DNA of 64,000 bases from Bacteroidota bacterium (GTDB lineage: Bacteria; Bacteroidota; Bacteroidia; UBA8524): positions 1 through 64,000 of the forward strand of contig WGMZ01000001.1 in NCBI GenBank assembly GCA_016124735.1, given 5' to 3'. Positions 44,501 to 52,522 of the stretch are shown here, piece after piece. Below the pieces are notes generated by a model. It had not been told where the DNA came from. It worked only from the letters and a program-made list of their open reading frames with translations, and did not search any database. Numbering within the stretch: the stretch's first letter is position 1; each line of letters begins with the position of its first letter. The translations under genes and the position numbers were made by a program.

Positions 44501-46641
44501 GCAAGAGCGATTACGGATGCAGGGATACGGTTCGGTATACACGAGTCGTACATCCGAGAATGACTCCTGTGATTCAGTCGAATTATTACACGCACTGTTT
44601 CAGTTTTCATTCTTTTCAGTTTGATGCTTCTCTCAGTCAGATTCCCTGGGGAAGCATCGATACCTTCCAATGGGATTTGGAAGATGGAGCGAATTTTAGA
44701 GGAATGCAGCCAGCGGCCTATTCATTTAATACAGCCGATTCATTTGACGTTCGCCTGATAAGCACCAGCAATGAAGGATGTAAGGATACTACATTTTCGG
44801 AGGTAGTGGTGTATCCGCAACCTGTGGCTCGAATTGATTTCAATGAAGATGAACATTGCTTATCGGGAAATGATTTTCGTTTTGATGCGTCGAGCAGTTC
44901 GGTAGCTACGGGAAATATCACCAACTATCATTGGGATTTTGGAGATGGAGCTTCCTCTGATCAGATACTGGTAGCCCATAAAATATATGGATCGAACGGA
45001 AGTTACGTATTGAAGCTTCGAGTGGAAACCGGACTGTCTTGTGCCGATTCAGCGTATGCTCCAATTGTTGTACACCCGCAAATGGTTCCAAAAGTGCAGA
45101 TTGTGGATTCCTTTGTTTGTATACGTGGTAACTTTTTTGATTTGAACGCATCATCCTCTACGATTCCTTATGGCGGAATACAATCGTATTTGTGGAGTTT
45201 TAATGATGGAACGAATCTATCCGGCGCTCTTGTTCAAGTCAGATTTGCGTACTACGACACCTTTAATTTTCAGTTAAAGACCATTTCTGACAAGGCCTGT
45301 GAAGACTCCATTTCGCGAAAATTGATAGTTTATCCTCAGCCGACAGCTCGATTTGTAATAAATGATTCCATCCAGTGTTTTGACAAAAGACAAGCCTTTG
45401 ATTTTGATGCGAATAGCAGTTCGGTGCCCGATTCATGGTCTGGAATTGTTAAGTATGAATGGTCGAGCGACGACCCCGATACCCACAGCGGACAATACTG
45501 GTTGAATAAGACCTTTGCATCCAGAGGAGTTTATACGATTCAATTGCGCGTTCAAACGAAAGATGGTTGTTGGGACACGACCGAAAGAAAGGTGCTTTTT
45601 TATCCGGCCATGGTACCCGGATTCACAACCCATGATACGGCGCAGTGCTTTAATGAACATTCCTTTGTTTTCAACGGCACGAATAGCCGCATTCCACTGG
45701 GTTCTATTTCTAAATATACCTGGAAATACGAAGATCAAACATCATCTACCGGATTGTTTAGTCCGCCGAAGCGTTTTGCCACATACGATACATTCACCGT
45801 CTGGCTGGTAACCACAAGCAATGAGAATTGCGAAGACTCTACCTCTGGTGAGGTGATCGTGTTTGAATCGCCGACAGCCAATTTCTCTGTTCCGGAAACC
45901 TGCCTGAAGCAAGCTTCCATATTTACAGATGAGTCTGCAACAAATCATGATACTCTGATTTCCTGGCATTGGCAGTTTGGCGATCAGGATACTTCTATTG
46001 AGCAAAATCCGGTACATTATTACAAGGGAGTGGCCTATTACGATGTAGTTTTGAGTGTAGAGTCGCAGAATCATTGCTTTCATGACACGATGATTCCGGG
46101 TGCTGCCTGGGTCAAAGAATTACCCCTTGCGGATTTTACCTTTGAAAGAGTCAATTTCGATTTTGAAAAAGTAGAATTTCACTATACTGACCATTCGCAG
46201 AATCCAATTTCATGGGACTGGGATTTTGGAGATGGACAGAGCAGCTCATATCAAAATCCAAATGTAAAGTATGCCGACACGGCCCATTACCGGGTGCAGC
46301 TCATTGTTTCCAATGACTTGAATTGTTTGGATACAACGGTGAAAACGGTTTGGGCATTACCGGAGTTTTTGTTGTACATGCCGAATGCTTTCTCTCCGAA
46401 TGCAGATGGAAACAATGAGACTTTTGGCCCGTCGGCGTCTCAGTATTTCATTGAATACAAAATGCAAATATTTAATCGCTGGGGCGAGATGCTTTTTGAA
46501 ACAGAAGATTTAAACCAGCGTTGGGATGGTAGATTTCGAGGCGAAGTATGCGAGAGCGAAGTATACCTTTACAAGGTGCATATTATTGATCTTTTCGGGA
46601 AGATACACAACCTGAATGGGGTGGTTACCCTGCTGCACTAA
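41536..46641 (+). CDS. 1701-residue surface protein with 12-13 PKD-like modules and T9SS type B tail
   Basis: A signal peptide (1-27) is followed by the ATHVMGTDFAYECLGNGKYRI module found at the N-terminus of many Bacteroidota PKD proteins (to about 300) and a short Cys-rich region. Next come about 13 modules of 84-90 residues, each starting near Q/V-C and ending G-C-x-DT before a VHPQ-like joint; 12 have the Cys pair. Most keep the WDFGD-type PKD motif in degraded form. The end is a T9SS type B sorting domain (MPNAFSPNADGNNETF, IFNRWGEM, QRWDGRFRG). It is presumably a long cell-surface fibre of the SprB sort. It overlaps the convergent folC by 4 bases. Confidence 0.88.
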   Translation: MSQSTILRCLILGFVCLFYGLQNQIYATHVMGTDFAYECLGNGKYRIIINLYRDCNGIQMSNYVGYSYKCKSASGTGTTVSANRISVTDVTGIDSACGVVSKCKSGSNFAYGIEQHVYVDTLDLSSLNCCEVSIIFVSCCRNNGISTGASGQNFYADMTINKCLSACNSSPKYTNYPVAIVCKDQDVVLNSGATDTIDVGDSLSYELTQSLTSAGNSVTYSGSFSYNKPLTFLGFPNANQSLPYGFHLDPTTGDLAFRPTSLNQMSVVAFKVKEWRKDSTGTWAQIGETRRDLQVIVISCVNSSGVSNDLPSLPAQPIAKVCSGDSICMRIVTSDANSGDSVRLTWNKGIPGASFTIVNPGQKYDTAYVCWKPSVKDTSSVPYAFTITAKDDACPFPGSTTRAFSIQVGLKPETKMSYTIDTCGLIEMNSTPLTTYVDPLYTWIITDTATDTVFKSVSYAKNAYSFLSPGKYYVYHKIATSFPCYSDFYDSFNVASYPVVRTSLPNDTAVCTFSSIHLDSKVSGGVAPLKYSWNTSSTDTLTSKSLIIEYDSLLIVTVSDKYGCYHRDSVNATAWALPKASIYVPLDEQCFSGNEFSFYDSTRIEDGSNLARTWILGESDSSSLANASKHFSSYDTFAITLYSKSKHGCLDTAYDSVIVHPQATPRIHLSDSAQCLLGNHYVFDSKLSTIPYESIDTSFWDFGDTTGDTAQTVQKTYSRYGYMNVRLITQTQSGCLDTAWQSVRVNPNPKLSITINDSLVCLSENEVQLDALNSSIDDGYIASLSWDYADGHQDTGWSPATYAYSHADTFLVRLNALSDQQCGDTTWQNVVIHPQSQIRLLVDTSEVCYRGNIFHFDGSKSTVSSGSIVQFVWNYDDGQFDYGAQHSHTYSNYDSFRVRLVTATHLYCRDTAYQLIIVHPQTSLDFVSNLDSQCLNLNNFSFDASGSQIPWGSIDRLYWDFGNTVQDTGWLIQNFMYQNAGTFTVRLASKSDYGCRDTVRYTRVVHPRMTPVIQSNYYTHCFSFHSFQFDASLSQIPWGSIDTFQWDLEDGANFRGMQPAAYSFNTADSFDVRLISTSNEGCKDTTFSEVVVYPQPVARIDFNEDEHCLSGNDFRFDASSSSVATGNITNYHWDFGDGASSDQILVAHKIYGSNGSYVLKLRVETGLSCADSAYAPIVVHPQMVPKVQIVDSFVCIRGNFFDLNASSSTIPYGGIQSYLWSFNDGTNLSGALVQVRFAYYDTFNFQLKTISDKACEDSISRKLIVYPQPTARFVINDSIQCFDKRQAFDFDANSSSVPDSWSGIVKYEWSSDDPDTHSGQYWLNKTFASRGVYTIQLRVQTKDGCWDTTERKVLFYPAMVPGFTTHDTAQCFNEHSFVFNGTNSRIPLGSISKYTWKYEDQTSSTGLFSPPKRFATYDTFTVWLVTTSNENCEDSTSGEVIVFESPTANFSVPETCLKQASIFTDESATNHDTLISWHWQFGDQDTSIEQNPVHYYKGVAYYDVVLSVESQNHCFHDTMIPGAAWVKELPLADFTFERVNFDFEKVEFHYTDHSQNPISWDWDFGDGQSSSYQNPNVKYADTAHYRVQLIVSNDLNCLDTTVKTVWALPEFLLYMPNAFSPNADGNNETFGPSASQYFIEYKMQIFNRWGEMLFETEDLNQRWDGRFRGEVCESEVYLYKVHIIDLFGKIHNLNGVVTLLH

Positions 46642-47921
46642 ACCACTTCTGCGACCACGAAAGTACTTCCGCCAAGAAAGATCAGATCATTTTTATCCGC
46701 TGATTCTTTAGCTGCTCTCAAGGCACTTGGGACATCGGGAATAATTATTCCCTGCAGTCCTACCGCCGCAGCCTTTTGGGCCAGCAGTTGGGCAGGCATT
46801 GCTCTGGGTATTTTTGCCTGTGTAAAATAGTATTTGGCTGCTTTTGGAAACATTTTCAATACTTTCTCGACATCCTTATCTCCAACCATACCCAGGATGA
46901 AATGCAGTTTCTTATAATCCTCCATTTCCAGCATTCCGAGTACTTCGCGGATTCCATCCTCATTATGCCCGGTATCGCATACCACCCGTGGATTTTCGCT
47001 CAGCCATTGCCAGCGTCCCATGAGTCCGGTACTTTCTTTCACCTGCATCAGGCCCTTTTGAATATTTGTTTGATTCACAGAAAATCCTTTGTCTTCTATC
47101 AATTGCAGGGTCATTAAGACCCCTGGAATATTGTACCGTTGGTATGATCCAAGCAGATCGGTACTTAAATCATAAGATTTGTCATGCTGTGTTACCCGAA
47201 ACTTTTGATAATAGTTGTTTCTTTCCAGAAATTCCATCTCAATGGTTTGGTCGGCGAAAAAGAGCGGGGCATGCATTTGTTGCGCTTTATCCGAGAAAAC
47301 CCCACTGGTTTCCTGCTGGCTTGTGCCGATGACTACAGGCACCTTTTCTTTGATGATGCCTGCTTTTTCTCCGGCAATGGCAGCCAATTCGTTGCCCAGA
47401 AATTCCATGTGGTCATATCCAATATTAGTGATGAGAGAAACCAATGGAGTAATTACATTGGTGCTATCCAAACGTCCGCCCATTCCGGTTTCTATTACAG
47501 CAATATCTACCTGATGACGCGCAAAATGGTCAAAGGCCATTGCCACGCCTAATTCAAAGAAGGATGGCTGAATCTCTTCAATCTTTTCTTCCATCCTGGA
47601 GGTAAAGCCAATCACTTCTGATTCTGAAATCATCTCGCCATTCACACGGATCCGTTCGCGAAAATCGCGCAGGTGAGGGGAAGTATAAAGTCCGGTTTTG
47701 TAACCTGCGGCCAGCAATACTGCGGCCAGCATATGAGAAGAACTCCCTTTTCCGTTGGTGCCGGCTACATGTATGCTTTTGAACTTATGGTGTGGTTGAT
47801 CCAAAAAATCACAAAGAGCCAGTGTATTGGTCAGATCTTTTTTAAAGGCTATTGCACCAACCCGGGTAAACATAGGTAGGCGACTGAATAGAAATTCTAG
47901 GGTTTCGGAATAACTGCGCAC
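46638..47921 (-). CDS. folC: Bifunctional folylpolyglutamate/dihydrofolate synthase
   Basis: The ATP-dependent Mur-ligase-like enzyme adds glutamate to dihydropteroate or folates. The P-loop GTNGKGSSS (54-62), the YTSPHLRDFRERIRVNG signature, the ETGMGGRLDSTN loop and the C-terminal CDTGHNEDGI are all present in 427 residues. The start is GTG at 47921, immediately after the tonB-like stop, which keeps the conserved SYSETLEFLFSRLPMF start. It is the last gene of the envelope operon; I recall folC with exbD/tonB genes in other Bacteroidota. Confidence 0.95.
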   Translation of the reverse strand: MRSYSETLEFLFSRLPMFTRVGAIAFKKDLTNTLALCDFLDQPHHKFKSIHVAGTNGKGSSSHMLAAVLLAAGYKTGLYTSPHLRDFRERIRVNGEMISESEVIGFTSRMEEKIEEIQPSFFELGVAMAFDHFARHQVDIAVIETGMGGRLDSTNVITPLVSLITNIGYDHMEFLGNELAAIAGEKAGIIKEKVPVVIGTSQQETSGVFSDKAQQMHAPLFFADQTIEMEFLERNNYYQKFRVTQHDKSYDLSTDLLGSYQRYNIPGVLMTLQLIEDKGFSVNQTNIQKGLMQVKESTGLMGRWQWLSENPRVVCDTGHNEDGIREVLGMLEMEDYKKLHFILGMVGDKDVEKVLKMFPKAAKYYFTQAKIPRAMPAQLLAQKAAAVGLQGIIIPDVPSALRAAKESADKNDLIFLGGSTFVVAEVV

Positions 47922-48671
47922 TTATTGAAATTGTACAGGCAACACATCTACCACATTTTGAGTGGTATTGGGATCGGCTTCGAAGCGCCAGGTTTTAGCA
48001 TAGTTAATTGCCTCTGTCCTGCAAACCATATTTGAGATGGTTGAGTTTTTAGGGTCATATTCGGCTTTTACCACAAATCCTCGAGGGTCTACTTCAATGC
48101 GCACCATAATAATTCCTTTCATCTCACAGCGGGAATGTCCAATGGGTTTTTGAATGGCATTCCGACTTCCCAATCCTGTTCCGTTTTTTCCAGTACCACC
48201 AATACCTGTGGGAGATCCATTGTCTCCACCATCGGGGCTGCCCTGATTCCCAGGGTTCCCATTTTCTCCGGTACCACCGGAAGTTCTGCCATTGTTCGTG
48301 AAAGTTCTCGGAGGAGTGGGGGTAGGATTGGATTGCTCCGGAGTATTGCTGGACACTTCCGTAGGCTTGCTTGGATTTTGATCGATGCTTGGAGCATCTT
48401 CCATATCCTGAGTAAGACTCTCTTCCGGGTTGGGGTTGGATGTCGTTGGATTGGCTTCCGGCAATTCTGCAAATTCCTGCATCATACCACCATCAGGGGT
48501 TCCTAAAATGAGGTCGACCCCTTCTTCTTCCGGGGGCGGGACCTGGTAATACAATCCGAGTGAAAATAGCACAGCAAGGATCAGTCCGACACTTATCAAA
48601 GTGCCGAGAATCCCTGCTCTGCGGTTTTTCTTCTCCTCTTGACTGTATCTTTTTTCGATGGATGTTTTCAT
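47922..48671 (-). CDS. TonB-family energy transducer
   Basis: The 249-residue protein has a cytoplasmic lead, one membrane helix (about 21-42), a long Pro/Asn/Gly-rich periplasmic spacer (45-170) and a TonB-like C-terminal domain (about 178-249, IIMVRIEVDPRGFVVKAEY). The spacer has a glycine-rich second half instead of the usual Lys-Pro/Glu-Pro repeats. It would carry energy from ExbB-ExbD to outer-membrane receptors. The ATG at 48671 overlaps the exbD stop as TGATG; a GTG one codon earlier is equally in frame. folC follows with no gap. Confidence 0.82.
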   Translation of the reverse strand: MKTSIEKRYSQEEKKNRRAGILGTLISVGLILAVLFSLGLYYQVPPPEEEGVDLILGTPDGGMMQEFAELPEANPTTSNPNPEESLTQDMEDAPSIDQNPSKPTEVSSNTPEQSNPTPTPPRTFTNNGRTSGGTGENGNPGNQGSPDGGDNGSPTGIGGTGKNGTGLGSRNAIQKPIGHSRCEMKGIIMVRIEVDPRGFVVKAEYDPKNSTISNMVCRTEAINYAKTWRFEADPNTTQNVVDVLPVQFQ

Positions 48672-49069
48672 CACTTCGGTCCTGTTTTTATTACCATGCG
48701 AAGTTTCAACTCCTGTGCTACGGTCATCACTTTAACCACATATTCAAGTGGTACGGACTTATCCGCGCTTAGTGCAAGAGTTACTTCATCCGGATTTTTA
48801 CCTTTTAATACCTCTTGCATGGCAGAAGGTAAACTCTCATACGTTACCTTATTATTATTGACGTAGACATTGGTTTCCGCGTCAATGGCTACACTAATGG
48901 GTTTAGGTGCCGGCGTTTGAATGGTTCCTTTGGGCAACAGCAGCTTGATGGCATTTGGGTTGACCATGGTCGAAGTGATGATAAAGAAAATCAGCAACAG
49001 GAAAATCAGGTCTGTCATGGACGACATGCTGAACTCTGTTTTTACCTTGCTTCTTGTACTTAAATTCAT
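48671..49069 (-). CDS. exbD: ExbD/TolR biopolymer transport protein
   Basis: The 132-residue inner-membrane protein has one helix (about 18-38) with the conserved Asp of the proton path in EFSMSSMTDLIFLLLIFF (D19). A small periplasmic domain follows. Partner of ExbB. It overlaps exbB by one base (TGATG) and the tonB-like gene by one base. Confidence 0.92.
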   Translation of the reverse strand: MNLSTRSKVKTEFSMSSMTDLIFLLLIFFIITSTMVNPNAIKLLLPKGTIQTPAPKPISVAIDAETNVYVNNNKVTYESLPSAMQEVLKGKNPDEVTLALSADKSVPLEYVVKVMTVAQELKLRMVIKTGPK

Positions 49070-49743
49070 CAGGCGGGCTCTTGAAGTAAGTCAATAAATT
49101 CTACGGCAGCAGCTTCCATCCGGTGGACCACCTTTTCTATCATGGCAGAAAGCAGGTTGTGACCGATGTATGCAAAAATACCTACCACCAAGCCAGCTAC
49201 GGTTGTTACCATTGCTTCGTAAATACCACCTGACAGTTGGGTGATGTCTATATTGTTTCCTGCATTGGCCATTTTAAAGAATGCACGAATCATTCCCGTT
49301 ACAGTGCCAAGAAAACCAATCATTGGTGCAGCACCGGAAATGGTGGCCAAGGTAGCCATGCCTTTTTCCAGGCGGTATATTTCCAGTTTACCGACATTTT
49401 CTATGGCTACTTCGATGTTTTTCATAGGCTTTCCAATGCGGGAAATTCCCTTTTCGAGCATTCTGCCTATTGGCGTGCCGTTATTAGCACATAACGATTT
49501 GGCGCCTGCTATATTGCCACTGGCAACCATGTCTTTCACATTGGCCATGAAAGTGCCGTCCTGTTTGGACGCTTTCTTAATCGTCATGTAACGCTCAATA
49601 GTGAGGTAGATCCCAATCAGGAATAGAATAGCGATTGGAATCATAATCAGACCACCTTTCATGGTGAGGTCCAGCAAATTGAGTTTTTCTTCTGTAATGC
49701 TTACGCCGGTTGAGGTGGTGTCAGAGACAATTTGTAGAAACAT
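49069..49743 (-). CDS. exbB: ExbB/TolQ/MotA-type proton channel protein
   Basis: A 224-residue protein with three membrane helices: about 30-52, a second near 127-150 (ATISGAAPMIGFLGTVTGMI, the family signature) and a third near 170-195 (AMVTTVAGLVVGIFAYIG). Five copies form the channel around ExbD. The gene sits in the order barrel-SPOR-exbB-exbD-tonB-folC, with 5 bases to the SPOR gene. Confidence 0.93.
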   Translation of the reverse strand: MFLQIVSDTTSTGVSITEEKLNLLDLTMKGGLIMIPIAILFLIGIYLTIERYMTIKKASKQDGTFMANVKDMVASGNIAGAKSLCANNGTPIGRMLEKGISRIGKPMKNIEVAIENVGKLEIYRLEKGMATLATISGAAPMIGFLGTVTGMIRAFFKMANAGNNIDITQLSGGIYEAMVTTVAGLVVGIFAYIGHNLLSAMIEKVVHRMEAAAVEFIDLLQEPA

Positions 49744-49748
49744 AAAGT

Positions 49749-50783
49749 TTAGTGTATATCGTTAGCAACGGCTAGAATCCAGGCCTTTGAGTTGGCACTA
49801 CTTCGGATGAAACCTAGCCGTTCTTCTGCTTCAAATCTTTGGGTATGTCTTTCCGCACAAACGCGAATCCAATCGCCTTCTTGTGCCTGATAAGTGCATG
49901 CGCTATAGCCTTCGTGCTTGATTTTTTTCTCAAGCCTTTCGGCATTTTTGTAGTTTTTAAAAGCACCAATAACAATGTAGTACACCGAATCTGTAGATGA
50001 TGCTGACGGGTTGAATTCCTCAGTTTGCACTTGCTCGGTTTCGATGTTTTTGGTATAATCTACCTCCGGCGCCTGGGTTACTGCCTCGGGCATATCTTTT
50101 GTCATGTCTACTTCTTCCTCCGGTGAATTGGCAGACTCTTCTGGTGCTGCATCATTCTCAGGATTCGAAATCGGGGCATTGGAATGATAGCTGTGACCGA
50201 ACGGGTTTAAAATACCCCATTGTTTTCCAAAGGGAGTATCAACCGCATTATTTATTATCCAGCCACCGAGAATGATCAAGGCAAGGGAAGCCGCCATAGT
50301 TATCCACCCGATGCTTTTTTTACGTATAGGTGCCATCGCTTTTCTCTGAATTTGTTTCGGTTTTACCAGGGGTTCAATCTTCAGACTGTCCAAGCCATAG
50401 GTTTCCCTGTCAGCATTGGTGTTTTTGTCAGGAAAGAAAGTGATTTGTCCCTCCTGGTTTTGTTTGAATTCTCCTAGTCCTGGCATGGCGTATTCCCGTT
50501 TGTCGCTCAGCGTATCTTTCACCTGTTCGACAAATCGGTTGATTTCTTTCAAAGCACTGTTGTAATCGTATTTTTCCTGATTGACCAATGCGGCAGCCAG
50601 AAGACCGTCGTTGCTTTGCAGTTGCTTATTAAAAAAGGGGAGCGCACGTGCCGGATAAAACCGCTTGTCTTTCTCATCGTACGCTGCGGGCAAATGATTG
50701 AGAATGAAGCCCCCGAGTCCGGGAATCACCACACAATCATTTTTAAATAATAACAGACGTATTTGTTCGCTGATCAATTTCAA
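49749..50783 (-). CDS. HU-CCDC81/SPOR-domain membrane protein
   Basis: The 344-residue protein starts with TTG. Residues 1-125 hold two short HU-like folds of the prokaryotic HU-CCDC81 type (IRLLLFKNDCVVIPGLGGF; YAMPGLGEFKQNQ). One membrane helix (158-178) follows, then an acidic Pro/Glu linker, then a SPOR domain (about 264-335, YYIVIGAFKNYKNAERLEKK) that binds denuded peptidoglycan. The topology puts the HU-like part in the cytoplasm and SPOR in the periplasm, a design known in Bacteroidota and suggested to link the chromosome or a protein filament to the wall. It leads exbB-exbD-tonB-folC and has its own promoter. Confidence 0.83.
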   Translation of the reverse strand: MKLISEQIRLLLFKNDCVVIPGLGGFILNHLPAAYDEKDKRFYPARALPFFNKQLQSNDGLLAAALVNQEKYDYNSALKEINRFVEQVKDTLSDKREYAMPGLGEFKQNQEGQITFFPDKNTNADRETYGLDSLKIEPLVKPKQIQRKAMAPIRKKSIGWITMAASLALIILGGWIINNAVDTPFGKQWGILNPFGHSYHSNAPISNPENDAAPEESANSPEEEVDMTKDMPEAVTQAPEVDYTKNIETEQVQTEEFNPSASSTDSVYYIVIGAFKNYKNAERLEKKIKHEGYSACTYQAQEGDWIRVCAERHTQRFEAEERLGFIRSSANSKAWILAVANDIH

Positions 50784-50801
50784 GTTATTCGCTTTAGGCT
50801 G

Positions 50802-50833
50802 TAAAGTTACATTGTGCCAACTGTTCTGTCAAA
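50802..50833 (-). promoter_or_regulatory. Internal promoter for the SPOR-exbB-exbD-tonB-folC genes
   Basis: On the minus strand TTTG (50833-50830), 20 bases, TAACTTTA (50809-50802); one mismatch in the -7 box. The start site would be about 13 bases before the TTG start codon at 50783. Confidence 0.55.
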
Positions 50834-50846
50834 CGTCTTCTCCATT

Positions 50847-52478
50847 TTAAAATCCAATAGCAATTCCGGCATGCATATTAAAGCTATACATGGGGTAGCG
50901 GTACCAAACCTGGAAATTTTGACCCAATAAATTGTTCAGTCGCAGGAACGCAGAAATTTGTTTCTTATACCGATAGTCCAAACCCAGGTTAAAATCACCC
51001 AATGCCTTAATGCTGTGGAAGGCATCCGTAGGTTCATTTATCCGATAAGATTTTCTTTTCCCATAGACGAAGGCGTCCATGCTCAACAGGATTTTATCTC
51101 CCATATTGTATGTCATGTTCAGCTTGGTTTGCAGATTCGGCAATTGCCAGGCTGCTGTCTGAATGGTGGTTTTATAAAAATTATATTTCACATCCAGAGC
51201 CAGTCTGAATTTTTCACTGTATTGATGGGTTATTTCGCCATTGAGTTGGGTGAGTTCTATGTCGTCATTAATGATTACATAGGTGTTCAACATATTTGTG
51301 TCCATTACAAACAGAGGCATGTCTTTGGTGCGTGTGTAAAGTACTTTTGCCACGAAACCTGTATTTCCTGTCAATTTACCTTTCAATCCGCCATTCATAA
51401 TAAACTGCTGAATGCTGGGTTGAAGGTTTGGGTTATAGCTCATATAGGGATTTGTATTAGCGAAATCCCTGAAATTGTTCTTGTTTACCTGTCCGGTAAT
51501 GCCTGCAAAAAACGCAAGTTGATTTTTTTCAATTTCGTAAACACCTTCCAATCTTGGAAAGAAGGTAAACAAGGTGCTTTCATTTTGTTGTTGCTTGATG
51601 GTGCTGTTGAAACCCAGGGTCATCTCCCAGTTTTTCTTACGAATCGTATAGTAAGGTTGGATGTCAATATAGTTTCTGACAAACGATGTACTGTCGTTGG
51701 AGAAATTTTGCATTTGATAACCCAGTTGGATGGACAACTCATTCTTTTCTACCAGAAAGCGATACAATCCATGCAGATTTAAGCGGTTCTCTGTTTGTTT
51801 CCAGCGATCAGAAAATGAGTAAAAGTCGCCTTCTGCCCGGAAATAGGTTTTGTTTCTGCCCAAGGGTTTGGTTTCCCATGCGAGTTTTCCGCCAAGGTTC
51901 TGAAAGAATTGCTGGATATCTGAGTTCTTAGCCGGTTTGTATACTTCCGGATCATAACCATAGAAGTAAAAACTTCTTCGCTTGAAGTTAAAATTGGCTT
52001 CCAGGTTCCCCTTTTTAAAGTATCGTTTGCCTACGATTCCTCCCCGGTTGCGGATAAAATCCATATAACCCGGACCATTGGCGCTCATGAAATGATAGTC
52101 AAAAGCCAGCATGCCATTTTTACCTGGCATTACAATATAGGCATCGGCCATGGGAGAAAGGTTTGAGCCATACCCAACTTTGATATAATTGTGATGATAG
52201 CTGGGTTCCTTTTCTTTCTGCATTCTCTCCGCTTTTGGAACCTGAATTTTTGCAGGTACGGCAAGCGGACTTACCTGTACGCTGTAACTCAGCTCGGGAT
52301 GATGGTATTCCGGAGTTTCAATTTTTGGCTCTGTAGGAATTCGGCGCGCATCTGTTAACTCAACCCGGTTTCTGCCAATCATGATGGCAGTATCTCCCTG
52401 AGTCAGGTTTCTTCTGTTTTGAGCATTCGCTCCTGCACAAATTCCCAGCGCCAAGCCAGTTATAATCCAATGTTTCAT
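50847..52478 (-). CDS. Outer-membrane beta-barrel protein of the TonB operon
   Basis: The 543-residue protein has a signal peptide (1-19, AGANAQ) and a proline-rich periplasmic lead (30-90). The remainder alternates aromatic and polar residues as in an outer-membrane barrel (HHNYIKVGYGSNLSPMADAY; ending SFNMHAGIAIGF, a C-terminal aromatic strand). There is no TonB plug domain, so it is not a standard TonB receptor, although its strands look like the barrel half of one. It is first in the envelope operon, 63 bases before the SPOR gene. Substrate unknown. Confidence 0.75.
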   Translation of the reverse strand: MKHWIITGLALGICAGANAQNRRNLTQGDTAIMIGRNRVELTDARRIPTEPKIETPEYHHPELSYSVQVSPLAVPAKIQVPKAERMQKEKEPSYHHNYIKVGYGSNLSPMADAYIVMPGKNGMLAFDYHFMSANGPGYMDFIRNRGGIVGKRYFKKGNLEANFNFKRRSFYFYGYDPEVYKPAKNSDIQQFFQNLGGKLAWETKPLGRNKTYFRAEGDFYSFSDRWKQTENRLNLHGLYRFLVEKNELSIQLGYQMQNFSNDSTSFVRNYIDIQPYYTIRKKNWEMTLGFNSTIKQQQNESTLFTFFPRLEGVYEIEKNQLAFFAGITGQVNKNNFRDFANTNPYMSYNPNLQPSIQQFIMNGGLKGKLTGNTGFVAKVLYTRTKDMPLFVMDTNMLNTYVIINDDIELTQLNGEITHQYSEKFRLALDVKYNFYKTTIQTAAWQLPNLQTKLNMTYNMGDKILLSMDAFVYGKRKSYRINEPTDAFHSIKALGDFNLGLDYRYKKQISAFLRLNNLLGQNFQVWYRYPMYSFNMHAGIAIGF

Positions 52479-52507
52479 GTAAGGGCCTTCCTTATAGAAG
52501 CAACGCC

Positions 52508-52515
52508 CAAATCTA
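52508..52515 (-). promoter_or_regulatory. Candidate -7 element of the outer-membrane barrel gene
   Basis: TAGATTTG on the minus strand matches TAnnTTTG and sits 30 bases before the ATG at 52478, in the 44-base gap behind acs. The -33 side is not clear. Confidence 0.4.
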
Positions 52516-52522
52516 GAGAAAA

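Noticed and set aside
50958-51782. 274-codon plus-strand frame over the outer-membrane barrel
   Set aside because: Antisense of a barrel gene; its composition mirrors the barrel strands and it shows no domain.
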